A stretch of DNA of 64,000 bases from Hyphomicrobiales bacterium (GTDB lineage Bacteria; Pseudomonadota; Alphaproteobacteria; Rhizobiales; Rhizobiaceae), in contig UCHD01000012.1 of assembly GCA_900472175.1 (NCBI GenBank), positions 89,532-153,531 of the forward strand, in the 5' to 3' direction. Below the pieces are notes generated by a model that was not told the origin of the DNA, did no database searches, and saw only the letters and a program-made list of their open reading frames with translations. Positions within the stretch are counted from its first letter, which is position 1, and each line of letters opens with the position of its first letter. This document shows, piece by piece, positions 9,101 through 17,658 of the stretch. The position numbers were made by a program, and so were the translations under genes.

Positions 9101-9125
9101 TGCTCCCCGGAGTAGCCGGGGAGCA
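9101..9125. terminator. Bidirectional hairpin between convergent genes
   Basis: Perfect 10 bp inverted repeat, TGCTCCCCGG / CCGGGGAGCA, with the 5-nt loop AGTAG. It sits between two convergent stops and can fold on either strand. There is no T-run on either side, so intrinsic termination would be inefficient or factor-assisted. Confidence 0.55.
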
Positions 9126-9133
9126 GAGTAGCA

Positions 9134-10123
9134 TCAATCCAGCTGGACGTTGGCGTCCTTGACGACCGGGCTCCATTTCGCCAGTTCCGCTGTTACATGA
9201 GTGGCGAGTTCTTCCGGCGTTGAGGCAACGATCGTGGCGCTGAACTCTTTCATTTTTTCAGCCACCGTCGGGTCGGCCAGGGCTTTCTTCGCCGCAGCAT
9301 TCAGCCGCTCGATGGCTTCCTTCGGCGTGCCTGCCGGTGCAAACAGAGCGTTCCAGGTATAGGTCTCATAGCCCGGGATGGTCTCGGCGATCGTCGGCAC
9401 GTCCGGGAAGGACGGCGCGCGTTCCTTGGTGGTGACGGCTAGCGCCCGCAGGGTGCCGGATTTGATATGGCCGGAGGAGGACGGCAGGTTATCGAACATG
9501 ATCGGCACCTGATTGCCGATGACGTCATTCAACGCCGGGCCTGATCCCTTGTAGGGAACATGTTGCATGCTGACATCGGCCATCTTCTTGAACAGTTCGC
9601 CGGAGAGATGCAGCGGCGTGCCATTGCCGGACGAGGCATAGGAATATTGCTCCGGGGCCGCCTTCAGCAGAGCGACGAGTTCCGCAACATTCTTGGCGGG
9701 GAGTTCCGGATTGACCACCAGCACGTTGGGGACCAGCACCAGCAGCGAGACGGGGGCGAAATCCTTTTCCGGATCATAAGGCTTGGTCTTCAGGATCAAC
9801 GGATTGAGCGCATGGGTCGCGACCGTTCCCATCAGGATCGTGTAGCCGTCGGCCTCGGCCCGTGCCACCCGGTCGGCGCCGAGATTGCCGCCGGCGCCTG
9901 CGACGTTTTCAACCACGACCTGCTGGCCAAGATCGTCAGCCATTTTCTGACCGATGATGCGGGCGACCACGTCGGTCGAGCCGCCGGCTGCAAAGGGTAC
10001 CACGAGGGTTACCGGACGATCAGGGAATTCCTGTGCTTGCGCCGCAGTGCCAAGCGCAAGCGCCGATGCCGCCACCATTGCAAGGCCAAGCGCCGTCCGC
10101 CGCTTCAACAAAGACAAAGCCAT
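9134..10123 (-). CDS. Tripartite tricarboxylate transporter substrate-binding protein (TctC/Bug family)
   Basis: A 329-residue periplasmic binding protein. Signal peptide: KRRTALGLAMVAASALALG with cleavage near AQAQEF. The family opening DRPVTLVVPFAAGGSTDVVAR is followed by VVENVAGAGGNLGADRVA and the VPYKGSGPALNDVIGNQV motif near residue 190. Bug proteins bind carboxylates or other small anions and normally deliver them to TctAB membrane subunits. No tctA or tctB gene is nearby, a common situation for this family. It lies 118 bp downstream of the ABC exporter gene on the same strand, and the gap leaves room for its own promoter. Confidence 0.92.
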   Translation of the reverse strand: MALSLLKRRTALGLAMVAASALALGTAAQAQEFPDRPVTLVVPFAAGGSTDVVARIIGQKMADDLGQQVVVENVAGAGGNLGADRVARAEADGYTILMGTVATHALNPLILKTKPYDPEKDFAPVSLLVLVPNVLVVNPELPAKNVAELVALLKAAPEQYSYASSGNGTPLHLSGELFKKMADVSMQHVPYKGSGPALNDVIGNQVPIMFDNLPSSSGHIKSGTLRALAVTTKERAPSFPDVPTIAETIPGYETYTWNALFAPAGTPKEAIERLNAAAKKALADPTVAEKMKEFSATIVASTPEELATHVTAELAKWSPVVKDANVQLD

Positions 10124-10241
10124 TCAAATCTCCTCCCAAAGACGTTGCTGTCCGCAAAACGGCTCAAACCGTTTCTGCCTCCAACAATAGCGCTGGAGGC
10201 CCGCAGGGCAACCTTGGGGATGAGATTAACCGTTAAGCGTG

Positions 10242-12047
10242 TCAGCCGAGCGTTACGACATTGTTTGCTTCCGGCGCATCATAGTCGAATTGCAGCCGGG
10301 CAAGCTTGGCATAGAGGCCGCCCTGACGAACCAGCGACGTATGTGTGCCTTCCTCGACGATCCGGCCCTGATCCATCACAAGGATGCGGTCGGCTTTGAG
10401 CACGGTTGCCAGCCGGTGAGCGATGACCAGTGTGGTGCGCTCACGCATCAGCCCGTCCAGCGCCTTCTGGACGAGGGTTTCGCTCTCGGCATCGAGTGCA
10501 GAGGTTGCCTCGTCGAGGAGAAGTACCGGTGCGTTCTTGAGGATGGCACGGGCAATGGCAATGCGCTGCCGCTGGCCGCCCGAGAGCGTAATGCCACGTT
10601 CGCCAACCTGCGTGTCGTAGCCCTGATCGAGCCGGGCGATGAATTCGTCGGCCTGCGCGGCGACGGCCGCCGCCTTCACCAGATCGCGCGATGCCGATGG
10701 CATGCCGAAGGCGATGTTGTCGTGGATCGAGGCGGCAAAGATCGTCACGTCCTGCGGCACAATCGCGATGCGGCGGCGCAGCGCCTCCGGATCGACGGCG
10801 CGGATATCGGCGCCATCGACGCTGATCGCACCTTTCACCGGATCATAGAACCTCAGAAGCAGGGAGAAGACGGTGCTTTTACCTGCACCCGACGGGCCGA
10901 CGATCGCAACCGTCTCGCCCGGCTTGATGGCAAAGCTCAGGCCCTTGACGCTCTTGTAGCCCGGCCGCGAGGGGTAGGCGAAATGAACATCGTCAAACGT
11001 GACGGAACCCTGTGCCGGTTCCGGCATCGCCAGGGGAGCGGCCGGAGCGGTGATTTCCGGCTGCTCAGCCAAAAGTTCGCTGAGGCGCTCGGCGGCGCCC
11101 GCCGCCTGGGAAAGTTCACCCCAGACTTCCGAAAGTGCGCCGAGGCTACCGGCAGCGAAGACCGAGTAGAGCAGGAACTGGCCGAGCGTTCCGGCCGAAA
11201 GGGTGCCGGACAGCACGTCCTGCGCGCCGAACCACAGCACCGCGACAACACTGCCGAAGATCATGGTGATGGCAAAGGCGGTGAGGATCGAGCGGGCCCT
11301 GATGGCGGAGCGCGCGGCCTCATAGGCGCCTTCGACGGCGCTGCCGTAGCGGGCTTGAGCTGCTGCCTCGCCATTGAAGGCCTGGACGGTGCGGGCAGCG
11401 GAAATCGCTTCACCGGCATAGGCCGATGCTGCGGCCAGCGTATCCTGCGCTTCGCGCGACCGGCGCCGGACCGAGCGGCCGAAGCCGACCAGCGGAAAGA
11501 CGATGACGGGGATCGCGGCAATCACCAGGCTCGACAGTTTCGGGCTGGTATAGACCATCATGCCGATGGCCCCGAGACACAGGATGATATTGCGCAGCGC
11601 AACGGACGCAGTCGCACCGACGGCAGACTTGATTTGCGTCGTGTCGGCGGTCAGCCGCGAGACGATTTCGCCGGACTGGTTGACGTCGAAGAAGGAGGGT
11701 GAAAGCCGTGTGATATGATCGAACACATCGCGGCGCAGATCGGACACGATGCGCTCGCCGAGTGTGATGACGAAATAATAGCGGCAGGCACTCGCCAGGG
11801 CCAGGATGATCGCCAGGATCATCAGCATCGAGAAGTAGGTGTTGATGAAGCCGGAATCGGAATTGGAGAAACCGTGGTCGATCATCCGGCGCACGGCCAT
11901 CGGCAGCGTCAAGGTCGTCACGGCAGCGGCGACCAGTGAAATGCCCGCTCCTATGACGAGATTGCGATAGCGCTGGATATACGGCAGCAGCTTGACCAGC
12001 GGGCGGACTGACTTTCGTCCCGCCGGTTGAACGACCTCATTCGACAC
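10242..12047 (-). CDS. ABC transporter, fused permease/ATPase (type I exporter, MsbA-like)
   Basis: A 601-residue half-transporter. The N-terminal part has six transmembrane helices (from about residue 30 to 310); the C-terminal part is the nucleotide-binding domain. Walker A GPSGAGKST begins near residue 384, signature LSGGQRQRIAIARA near 488, Walker B VLLLDEATSALD near 507 and switch His IAHRL near 542. As one fused polypeptide it should act as a homodimer exporting a lipid, peptide or drug; the substrate is unknown. It is divergent from rpmE with a 217 bp gap, an arrangement I associate with rhizobial genomes. Confidence 0.9.
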   Translation of the reverse strand: MSNEVVQPAGRKSVRPLVKLLPYIQRYRNLVIGAGISLVAAAVTTLTLPMAVRRMIDHGFSNSDSGFINTYFSMLMILAIILALASACRYYFVITLGERIVSDLRRDVFDHITRLSPSFFDVNQSGEIVSRLTADTTQIKSAVGATASVALRNIILCLGAIGMMVYTSPKLSSLVIAAIPVIVFPLVGFGRSVRRRSREAQDTLAAASAYAGEAISAARTVQAFNGEAAAQARYGSAVEGAYEAARSAIRARSILTAFAITMIFGSVVAVLWFGAQDVLSGTLSAGTLGQFLLYSVFAAGSLGALSEVWGELSQAAGAAERLSELLAEQPEITAPAAPLAMPEPAQGSVTFDDVHFAYPSRPGYKSVKGLSFAIKPGETVAIVGPSGAGKSTVFSLLLRFYDPVKGAISVDGADIRAVDPEALRRRIAIVPQDVTIFAASIHDNIAFGMPSASRDLVKAAAVAAQADEFIARLDQGYDTQVGERGITLSGGQRQRIAIARAILKNAPVLLLDEATSALDAESETLVQKALDGLMRERTTLVIAHRLATVLKADRILVMDQGRIVEEGTHTSLVRQGGLYAKLARLQFDYDAPEANNVVTLG

Positions 12048-12104
12048 ATGACCTCCAATACCGGAAGAAGCTGCAAAACTCGTACGAGTCTTCTCCGGCG
12101 GTAC

Positions 12105-12133
12105 TTGTTATCCTAATGACCATCATGTATAGG
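12105..12133 (+). promoter_or_regulatory. Candidate sigma-70-type promoter for rpmE
   Basis: TTGTTA at 12105-12110 and TATAGG at 12128-12133 are separated by exactly 17 bp, upstream of rpmE. Inferred from consensus only. Confidence 0.4.
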
Positions 12134-12264
12134 CACGGCATCAAATTGGGAAGCCGTGGTCCCTTCAGTGGTCTGCGGCTTCATTTACGTGTTCGGTCCC
12201 CATGCCGCAATGGCCCGCAAATGGCTTGCGACAATTGGACCCTGGAACTTGCAGGAAGATTGTT

Positions 12265-12486
12265 ATGAAGGCTGATATCCATCCCGCTTACCACATGATC
12301 AAAGTCGTCATGACGGACGGCACGTCCTACGAAACCCGCTCGACCTGGGGTTCGGAAGGCCAGACCATGAACCTCGAAATCGACCCGAAGTCGCATCCGG
12401 CATGGACCGGCGGCAACCAGCAGATGCTGGACCGCGGCGGCCGCGTTTCCAAGTTCAAGAAGCGCTTCGAAGGCCTCGGCCTCTAA
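12265..12486 (+). CDS. rpmE: 50S ribosomal protein L31
   Basis: A 73-residue ribosomal protein L31. The start is the ATG giving [10 protein letters not shown], preceded by the Shine-Dalgarno GGAAG; a longer upstream frame is not part of the protein. The family core is clear: [20 protein letters not shown], then [13 protein letters not shown] and a C-terminal [10 protein letters not shown]. It lacks the CxxC zinc motif, so it is the Zn-independent (C-minus) type of sequence seen in many alphaproteobacteria. It is monocistronic, with a candidate promoter about 130 bp upstream and a strong terminator 30 bp downstream. Confidence 0.96.
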   Translation: MKADIHPAYHMIKVVMTDGTSYETRSTWGSEGQTMNLEIDPKSHPAWTGGNQQMLDRGGRVSKFKKRFEGLGL

Positions 12487-12513
12487 GCCTTTCCTGCTGG
12501 AATATGATTTCGA

Positions 12514-12539
12514 GAAAGCCCGGTTTTCCGGGCTTTTTT
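12514..12539 (+). terminator. Rho-independent terminator after rpmE
   Basis: Perfect 8 bp stem AAGCCCGG / CCGGGCTT with a TTTT loop, then a run of T. It lies 30 bp after the L31 stop. Confidence 0.88.
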
Positions 12540-12570
12540 GCGTTGCGGATTGTGCGGTCTTTCGCGCTCT

Positions 12571-13569
12571 TCAGGATGCCTTGCCGAACGCTTCCTTGTA
12601 GGCGGCAGGCGTGGTGGACAGGTGCTTGCGGAAATGATGGCGCAATGTCGCGGTCGTTCCGAAACCGGCGATCTCTGCCACCGTCTCGATAGATGCTTGC
12701 GAAGTCTCCAGCAGGTCGCGGGCGCGCGACAGGCGCTCGGCGAGGAGCCACCGCGCCGGCGTCAGGCCTGTGGCGGCTTCAAAGCGCCGCAAAAAGGTGC
12801 GCGTGCTCATGCCGGCGCGCGCAGCCAGAACCTCGACGGAATGGTCACCACCCAGATCGGCGCGCATGTGGTCGAGCAGCGGCCCGAGCCGGCTGCTCTC
12901 GTGTGGCTTGGGAACCGCCTGTGCGATGAACTGCGCCTGTCCGCCATCCCGGTGGGGCGGAACGACAAGCCTGCGTGCGACCATGTTGGCGGCTACGGTG
13001 CCGAAGTCGCGGCGGATCAGGTGCAGGCAGAGATCCAGACCCGCGGCGCTGCCCGCTGATGTCAGAACGGTTCCCTCATCGACATAAAGAACATCGGGTG
13101 TGACCAGAATGTCAGGATATTGCTGCTTCAGGATATCCGTGTAGCGCCAGTGTGTCGTTGCGCGTTTGCCGGAGAGAAGGCCTGCGGCGGCAAGAACGAA
13201 GACGCCTGAGCAGATCGACAGAATGCATGCACCGCGAGCATGCGCCTTGTTCAGTGCGTCGCACAAAGCAGCAGGTACCGGCGTCTCTGCTCCGCGCCAG
13301 CCCGGAACGATGATCATGCCGGCCTGTGACAGAAGCTCCAGCCCGCCATCGACGACAAATCGCACACCGCCAGTCGCGCGCATTTCGCCATCATCGATTC
13401 CGGCAACGGCAAAGCGATACCAGTCAGGCCCCATCTCAGGCCGCGATAGGCCGAAAACCTCTACCGCAACGCCGAATTCGAACGTGCACAGGCCATCATA
13501 GGCGATTGCAACGACGAGGGGATTGCGGCTGGGCGAGGCTGGAGATGTATTTGGCACGATCTTGATCAT
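12571..13569 (-). CDS. GlxA/FtrA-type AraC-family transcriptional regulator with DJ-1/PfpI domain
   Basis: A 332-residue protein if started at the ATG giving MIKIVPNTS; the frame stays open 25 codons further up but that would run into the promoter of the divergent rhodanese gene. Residues 20-190 are a DJ-1/PfpI (class I amidotransferase-like) domain with ILSICSGVFVLAAAGLLSG, the cysteine being the nucleophile-equivalent position. Residues 230-325 are an AraC helix-turn-helix pair (MSTRTFLRRFEAATGLTPA, then IAGFGTTATLRHHF). Such regulators sense unknown small molecules. The divergent rhodanese gene is a likely target. Confidence 0.88.
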   Translation of the reverse strand: MIKIVPNTSPASPSRNPLVVAIAYDGLCTFEFGVAVEVFGLSRPEMGPDWYRFAVAGIDDGEMRATGGVRFVVDGGLELLSQAGMIIVPGWRGAETPVPAALCDALNKAHARGACILSICSGVFVLAAAGLLSGKRATTHWRYTDILKQQYPDILVTPDVLYVDEGTVLTSAGSAAGLDLCLHLIRRDFGTVAANMVARRLVVPPHRDGGQAQFIAQAVPKPHESSRLGPLLDHMRADLGGDHSVEVLAARAGMSTRTFLRRFEAATGLTPARWLLAERLSRARDLLETSQASIETVAEIAGFGTTATLRHHFRKHLSTTPAAYKEAFGKAS

Positions 13570-13645
13570 ACATGGCGATAATGCCATCTGCAACTCCGGG
13601 CGGATGTGATCTAGGAATTTCTCCATCATCACAACGGAGGCCACA

Positions 13646-14074
13646 ATGAGTTTCGTAACCGACTATCCCGCCGCATCCTCTAGTGCCGCCATTGATCATT
13701 TTATGAAGCGGCTTTCCGTGGAGACCGATTGCGCCGACGTGGCTTCGGCCCTGGCTTCCGGCGAGCAGGACTTTGTTCTTCTCCACGTTGTCGGCTCGCT
13801 CGACGCCTACGCGCGCCGACATGTTCCAGGCGCGCTGCATCTGCCGCACCGGGAAATATCGCATGAACGCATGGCGGAGTGGCCGGAGGATACGCTGTTC
13901 GTTGCCTATTGCGCCGGTCCGCATTGCAACGGCGCGGATCAGGCTGCGCTCAAGCTTGCGCGCCTCGGGCGGCCGGTGAAGATCATGATCGGCGGCATTA
14001 CCGGATGGGACGATGAAGGATTACCCTTTGCATCGGGTTCTGAACCGGGCATCCTTCGCAAGCCAGCAGCGTGA
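13646..14074 (+). CDS. Rhodanese-like sulfurtransferase domain protein
   Basis: A 142-residue single rhodanese domain. The active-site loop is VAYCAGPHCNGAD near residue 92, in which the first Cys is the persulfide-carrying position; the second Cys in the loop is unusual and could form a disulfide. The preceding ARRHVPGALHLPHREI is the standard rhodanese motif. Expected role is sulfur transfer or a redox function in the cytoplasm. It is divergent from the GlxA-type regulator, and this pairing is common for GlxA-like genes. Confidence 0.88.
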   Translation: MSFVTDYPAASSSAAIDHFMKRLSVETDCADVASALASGEQDFVLLHVVGSLDAYARRHVPGALHLPHREISHERMAEWPEDTLFVAYCAGPHCNGADQAALKLARLGRPVKIMIGGITGWDDEGLPFASGSEPGILRKPAA

Positions 14075-14101
14075 TCGCAGCCGGCCGGAAAAACAATAGT
14101 A

Positions 14102-14130
14102 TTGACTAATCAATTAGTACGTACTATTTA
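14102..14130 (+). promoter_or_regulatory. Promoter and overlapping palindromic operator of the ArsR gene
   Basis: A -35 TTGACT (14102-14107), a 17 bp spacer and a -10 TATTTA (14125-14130). The perfect 12 bp palindrome TAGTACGTACTA (14115-14126) overlaps the end of the spacer and the -10. Start of transcription would fall on or next to the ATG at 14137, implying a leaderless message and autorepression by the ArsR protein. Confidence 0.6.
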
Positions 14131-14136
14131 ATTGAC

Positions 14137-14466
14137 ATGATCGAAGCAACCGATATCACCACTGTCCTGCGAACACTTGCCGATCCGACGCGACGCGCCG
14201 TTTTCGAGCGCGTCGCGGGTTCGGAGGAGATAACCGTGGTCGAGTTGACGCGGGGCAGCGGCGTGACGCAGGGTGCCATTTCACAGCACCTCAAGTCGCT
14301 GAAGCAGGCGGGTCTGGTCGCCGAGCGGCCGGAGGGCCGCAATGTCTATTATCGTGCACGGCCGGAAGGCCTCGAGCCGCTGGCCGACTGGATGGGCCAT
14401 TATGGTGCGTTCTGGCGTGACCGCTTTGCCAATCTCAGAACCCTGCTCAAGGAGATCGATCCATGA
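14137..14466 (+). CDS. ArsR-family transcriptional regulator
   Basis: A 109-residue winged-helix repressor of the ArsR family. It starts LRTLADPTRRAVFERVAGS and has the recognition region VTQGAISQHLKSLKQAGLV. There are no conserved metal-binding cysteines, as usual for the ArsR proteins paired with AHSA1/SRPBCC genes. No Shine-Dalgarno precedes the ATG; the deduced transcript start coincides with the ATG. The stop overlaps the start of the next gene (ATGA), so the two are translationally coupled and probably regulate one response together. Confidence 0.92.
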   Translation: MIEATDITTVLRTLADPTRRAVFERVAGSEEITVVELTRGSGVTQGAISQHLKSLKQAGLVAERPEGRNVYYRARPEGLEPLADWMGHYGAFWRDRFANLRTLLKEIDP

Positions 14467-14945
14467 ACGACGCTGTGTTGAAGGCCGATACGCAGGACAT
14501 TGTGGTTGACGAGGTGTTCCCGCATGCGGCCGAAACGATCTGGAAGGCTTTGACGTCGGGCGACCTGATTGCCCGCTGGTTGATGGCCCCGACGGGGTTT
14601 GAAGCGGTCGAGGGCACGCATTTCACCTATCAGACGACACCGGCAGGTGAATGGGATGGGGTTATTCGTTGCCAGGTGCTGCAGGTGATCCCCAATCAGC
14701 GCCTGGCCTATGCCTGGAAAGGCGGACACGCGGGCAATGCCGGCTATGGTTCACCGCTCGATACTGTGGTGACTTGGGTGCTGACCAAAGTCGAAGATGG
14801 CACCCGTATCCGGCTTGTCCATTCGGGCTTCGTGCTGCCGAGGAATGACGTTGCCTACCAGAACATGAGCAATGGCTGGAAAAAAGTTGTTCGAAACCTG
14901 GACGCGGTTGCGGCCGGGCAGGAGGGGACGAAGTCCCTGCATTGA
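14463..14945 (+). CDS. SRPBCC/AHSA1-domain protein
   Basis: A 160-residue START-like (SRPBCC) fold protein of the AHSA1 (activator of Hsp90 ATPase homologue 1) type. Typical elements: VDEVFPHAAETIWKALTSGD at the N-terminus, the central IRCQVLQVIPNQRLAYAWK strand, and a C-terminal helix GWKKVVRNLDAVAAG. These proteins have a hydrophobic ligand cavity. It overlaps the upstream ArsR gene by four bases; ArsR-AHSA1 pairs are widespread and are thought to sense and bind a lipophilic compound, but the ligand is unknown. Confidence 0.88.
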   Translation: MNDAVLKADTQDIVVDEVFPHAAETIWKALTSGDLIARWLMAPTGFEAVEGTHFTYQTTPAGEWDGVIRCQVLQVIPNQRLAYAWKGGHAGNAGYGSPLDTVVTWVLTKVEDGTRIRLVHSGFVLPRNDVAYQNMSNGWKKVVRNLDAVAAGQEGTKSLH

Positions 14946-15149
14946 CGAGGCCTGGAGCAGGTCTGTCTGCAGAAGTTGGCCCACGACTGTGAGTGGCGGG
15001 CTTGCCGCGGGAGGCGGGGCTCCTTTTGCGTCGCCGTTGAAATCATAACATTGCTGCCGAACGACGCTCGGGGCGCTGCCCGCAAGCAGCGCAGGCGAAC
15101 CCGTGCGCAAACAGCATTCACTTTCGACAACATCTTGAGGAGAAGAGAA

Positions 15150-15572
15150 ATGAGCAAGGCTTTCAAGGGTGGATGCGCCTGCGGCGCTATCCGTTACGAA
15201 ATCTCCGCAGAACCGATTTTCATGAACGAGTGCCAGTGCCGGGATTGTCAGCACAGGAGTGGGACGGGGCATGGCTCTTACCTGACATTCGCTCATCGCA
15301 AGGACGTTAGGCTTGAAGGCGACGCGCGACAATGGGAGGTCGCCGGTGATAGCGGAGGCATCAAGAGCCACGCCTTTTGCCCGGTTTGTGGATCGCCGGT
15401 CTATCTGACCTTCGCAGCCATGCCGGATTTCTTCACGGTGCATGCGGCAAGTCTGGACGATCCCGGCCGATTCCAGCCGCAAGCCGTGACTTACCATGTG
15501 CGCGGCTACGGCTGGGACCATCTCGATCCGGACCTGCCGAAATTCGACAGGATGCCGCCGGCACAGGGATAA
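15150..15572 (+). CDS. GFA family (glutathione-dependent formaldehyde-activating-like, DUF636) protein
   Basis: A 140-residue zinc protein of the GFA family. The start giving MSKAFKGGCACGAIRYE is preceded by an AGGAGAAGAG ribosome-binding site. Zinc ligands are visible in three groups: CACG near residue 10, CQCRDCQHRSG near 31 and CPVCGSP near 78. The founding member was proposed to speed the formaldehyde-glutathione reaction, but most homologues have no proven activity. It lies 200 bp after the AHSA1 gene on the same strand and probably has its own promoter. Confidence 0.9.
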   Translation: MSKAFKGGCACGAIRYEISAEPIFMNECQCRDCQHRSGTGHGSYLTFAHRKDVRLEGDARQWEVAGDSGGIKSHAFCPVCGSPVYLTFAAMPDFFTVHAASLDDPGRFQPQAVTYHVRGYGWDHLDPDLPKFDRMPPAQG

Positions 15573-15674
15573 CGTGCCCGCTTTGCCCCGGAAGCGTCAA
15601 TGATACTTCCCTCACGGCGCAACCGCCGCTAGAGTTCCCACCGGCGTCACTGTGCTGACGGGGATGGGGTACGT

Positions 15675-16319
15675 ATGAAAATCATGATTGCGGAGTTCGC
15701 TGCGGCGGCCTTCGTTCTGTTTGCCCGCGCGATAACCGCGGTTCGCGCCATCTGGCCGGAGCATGGATTGCCGTCGCGGCCTTGCGTCTATTTTGCCAAT
15801 CATTCCAGCCATGGCGATTTCGTCCTGGTTTGGGCGGTGCTGCCGCCAAGGCTGCGCAAGCTGGCGCGGCCGGTGGCGGGCGCCGAGTATTGGCTCAAAT
15901 CCAAGATCAGTACCTTCATCGGCCGCGACGTCTTCAACGCGGTGCTGATCGAGCGTGAGCGGGAGAAGCGAACGCAGGATCCGATCGCGTTAATGACGTC
16001 TGCGATCGATGATGGCTCGTCGCTGATCCTCTTTCCGGAGGGCACGCGCAACCTGACGGATGCACGGTTGCTGCCTTTCAAGAGCGGGCTTTTCCATCTC
16101 GTTTCGGCTCGGCCGGACGTCGAACTCGTGCCCGTGTGGATCAACAATCTCAATCGCGTCATGCCGAAGGGCGAGATCGTGCCGATCCCGCTGATCTGCA
16201 CCGTCACCTTCGGCGACGCAATGCGGATTATGGCCAACGAGGACAAGGACGCCTTCCTCGAACGCATGCAGTCAGCCCTTCTGGCCCTGGCTCCAAAACC
16301 ACTGGGAACCGGCGAATGA
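15675..16319 (+). CDS. 1-acyl-sn-glycerol-3-phosphate acyltransferase-like protein (PlsC family)
   Basis: A 214-residue membrane-associated acyltransferase. The family's catalytic HX4D motif is present as NHSSHGDF near residue 43, and the substrate motif as LFPEGTRN near 121. The N-terminus is a hydrophobic anchor. It would transfer an acyl chain to lysophosphatidate or a related acceptor at the inner membrane. It is the first gene of a tightly packed four-gene unit; its stop overlaps the next start (ATGA). It is likely a paralogue rather than the main housekeeping plsC, judged only from this context. Confidence 0.88.
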   Translation: MKIMIAEFAAAAFVLFARAITAVRAIWPEHGLPSRPCVYFANHSSHGDFVLVWAVLPPRLRKLARPVAGAEYWLKSKISTFIGRDVFNAVLIEREREKRTQDPIALMTSAIDDGSSLILFPEGTRNLTDARLLPFKSGLFHLVSARPDVELVPVWINNLNRVMPKGEIVPIPLICTVTFGDAMRIMANEDKDAFLERMQSALLALAPKPLGTGE

Positions 16320-17266
16320 ATACGGCAAGCTCCGACCTTCTGACTTTGGTTCTCGGTATTTTCGGCGTCCTGATCCTTGCCTCGGCAATCGGCTATGTGC
16401 TGCAACGGCGCTTTGCTGCCACTGGACCGAATGCCGCGGTCGATAATCTCAATGCCCGCATCAAGGCCTGGTGGGTGATGGTCATCCTGATTGGCATCGC
16501 CTTCATCGCGGGGCGCGTCGGCGTTCTGATACTCTTCGCGTTCTGCTCCTTTGCCGCCTTGCGGGAGTTCATCACGCTGATCAACACCCGGCGTGCCGAT
16601 CACTGGGCGCTGGCTTCGGCCTTCTTTATCGTTCTGCCGATCCAGTATTACCTTCTCTGGACAAAGCAGTACGGCATCTTCGCGATCTTCATTCCGGTCT
16701 ATGCTTTTCTGTTAATGCCGATCATTTCCGTGCTCAGGGGCGACACCGAGCGCTTCCTCCTTCGCATTGCAGAGGTGCAATGGGCATTGATGATCTGTGT
16801 CTTCTGCGTGTCGCACGTGCCAGCGCTGCTCACCCTCTCTATCCCCGGCTATGAGGGGCGCAATGTGCTTCTAATCGCCTTTCTGGTGATCGTCGTGCAG
16901 TTGAGCGATGTGCTGCAATATGTCTGGGGCAAGCTGTTCGGACGCACCAAGATCGCGCCGAACCTGTCGCCGTCGAAGACGGTTGAGGGGTTTGTCGGTG
17001 GCGTGATCAGCGCTACGCTGATCGGTGCATCGCTATCGTGGATCACACCGTTTACGCCGTTCCAGGCGGGCGTTCTGGCCTTTATCATCACCCTCATGGG
17101 TTTCTTCGGCGGGCTGGTCATGTCAGCGATCAAACGCGATCGTGGCGTCAAGGACTGGGGCAATCTTATCGAAGGTCATGGCGGATTGATCGACCGGCTG
17201 GATTCTGTGGTCTTCTCGGCACCGATCTTCTTTCACATCGTGCGTTATTGGTGGTCGCTGTCGTGA
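16316..17266 (+). CDS. Phosphatidate cytidylyltransferase-like protein (CdsA family)
   Basis: A 316-residue multispanning membrane protein. The start overlaps the previous stop by four bases; the frame is open further upstream but inside the previous gene. The CDP-diacylglycerol synthase signature is complete near the C-terminus: SAIKRDRGVKDWG followed by EGHGGLIDRLDSV, with NLSPSKTVEGFVGG about 50 residues earlier. It should make CDP-diacylglycerol (or a CDP-activated analogue) from CTP. Its neighbours, an acyltransferase and a CDP-alcohol phosphotransferase, are exactly the enzymes before and after this step, so the operon looks like a self-contained phospholipid branch. Confidence 0.9.
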   Translation: MNTASSDLLTLVLGIFGVLILASAIGYVLQRRFAATGPNAAVDNLNARIKAWWVMVILIGIAFIAGRVGVLILFAFCSFAALREFITLINTRRADHWALASAFFIVLPIQYYLLWTKQYGIFAIFIPVYAFLLMPIISVLRGDTERFLLRIAEVQWALMICVFCVSHVPALLTLSIPGYEGRNVLLIAFLVIVVQLSDVLQYVWGKLFGRTKIAPNLSPSKTVEGFVGGVISATLIGASLSWITPFTPFQAGVLAFIITLMGFFGGLVMSAIKRDRGVKDWGNLIEGHGGLIDRLDSVVFSAPIFFHIVRYWWSLS

Positions 17267-17658
17267 TGGCAACGCTCAGGCGACTGGCAGGCAGCGGCGC
17301 GGTGCATGTCCTATTCGCCTTTTTGGCCATGGGCGGCTGGGCTGTGTTTGCCAATCGCAATCATGCCATGCCGCAACCGCTCTATTCGGGACTTCTGCAG
17401 GGGGCCGTGTCTGCCTGCCTGACATTGTTTCTGAAATCCGTGATCGACACCCTATCCAGACGCTTTCTCGGTATGGCGAGGTTTTGGGCGCCACCACTGA
17501 TCGCCTGTCTGGGCTCGGCAAGTTTGCTCACCGCGCTGCACGCTCTGATCGGCACGCCCGAAATCGTCAGCACCATTGCGGTGCCGCTCATGGTCTCCAC
17601 CAGCTATGCGGCGATCTACAATTATTCATTATCCGGAAGAAAAGGTGCGGGATCATGA
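17266..17658 (+). CDS. Small multispanning membrane protein of unknown function
   Basis: A 130-residue hydrophobic protein starting MATLRRLAGSG, with its ATG overlapping the previous stop by one base (TGATG). Four membrane segments can be seen, near residues 13-29, 40-58, 72-92 and 98-118. I recognise no enzyme motif. It overlaps the next gene by four bases, so it is locked into the operon between the CdsA-like and CDP-alcohol phosphotransferase genes. It may be a subunit, a lipid transporter or a GtrA/flippase-like accessory of that pathway; this is inference from position only. Confidence 0.8.
   Translation: MATLRRLAGSGAVHVLFAFLAMGGWAVFANRNHAMPQPLYSGLLQGAVSACLTLFLKSVIDTLSRRFLGMARFWAPPLIACLGSASLLTALHALIGTPEIVSTIAVPLMVSTSYAAIYNYSLSGRKGAGS

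Noticed and set aside
13570-13644. N-terminal extension of the GlxA-type regulator
   Set aside because: It would reach to within two bases of the divergent rhodanese ATG, leaving no promoter; the start at 13569 fits the family N-terminus.
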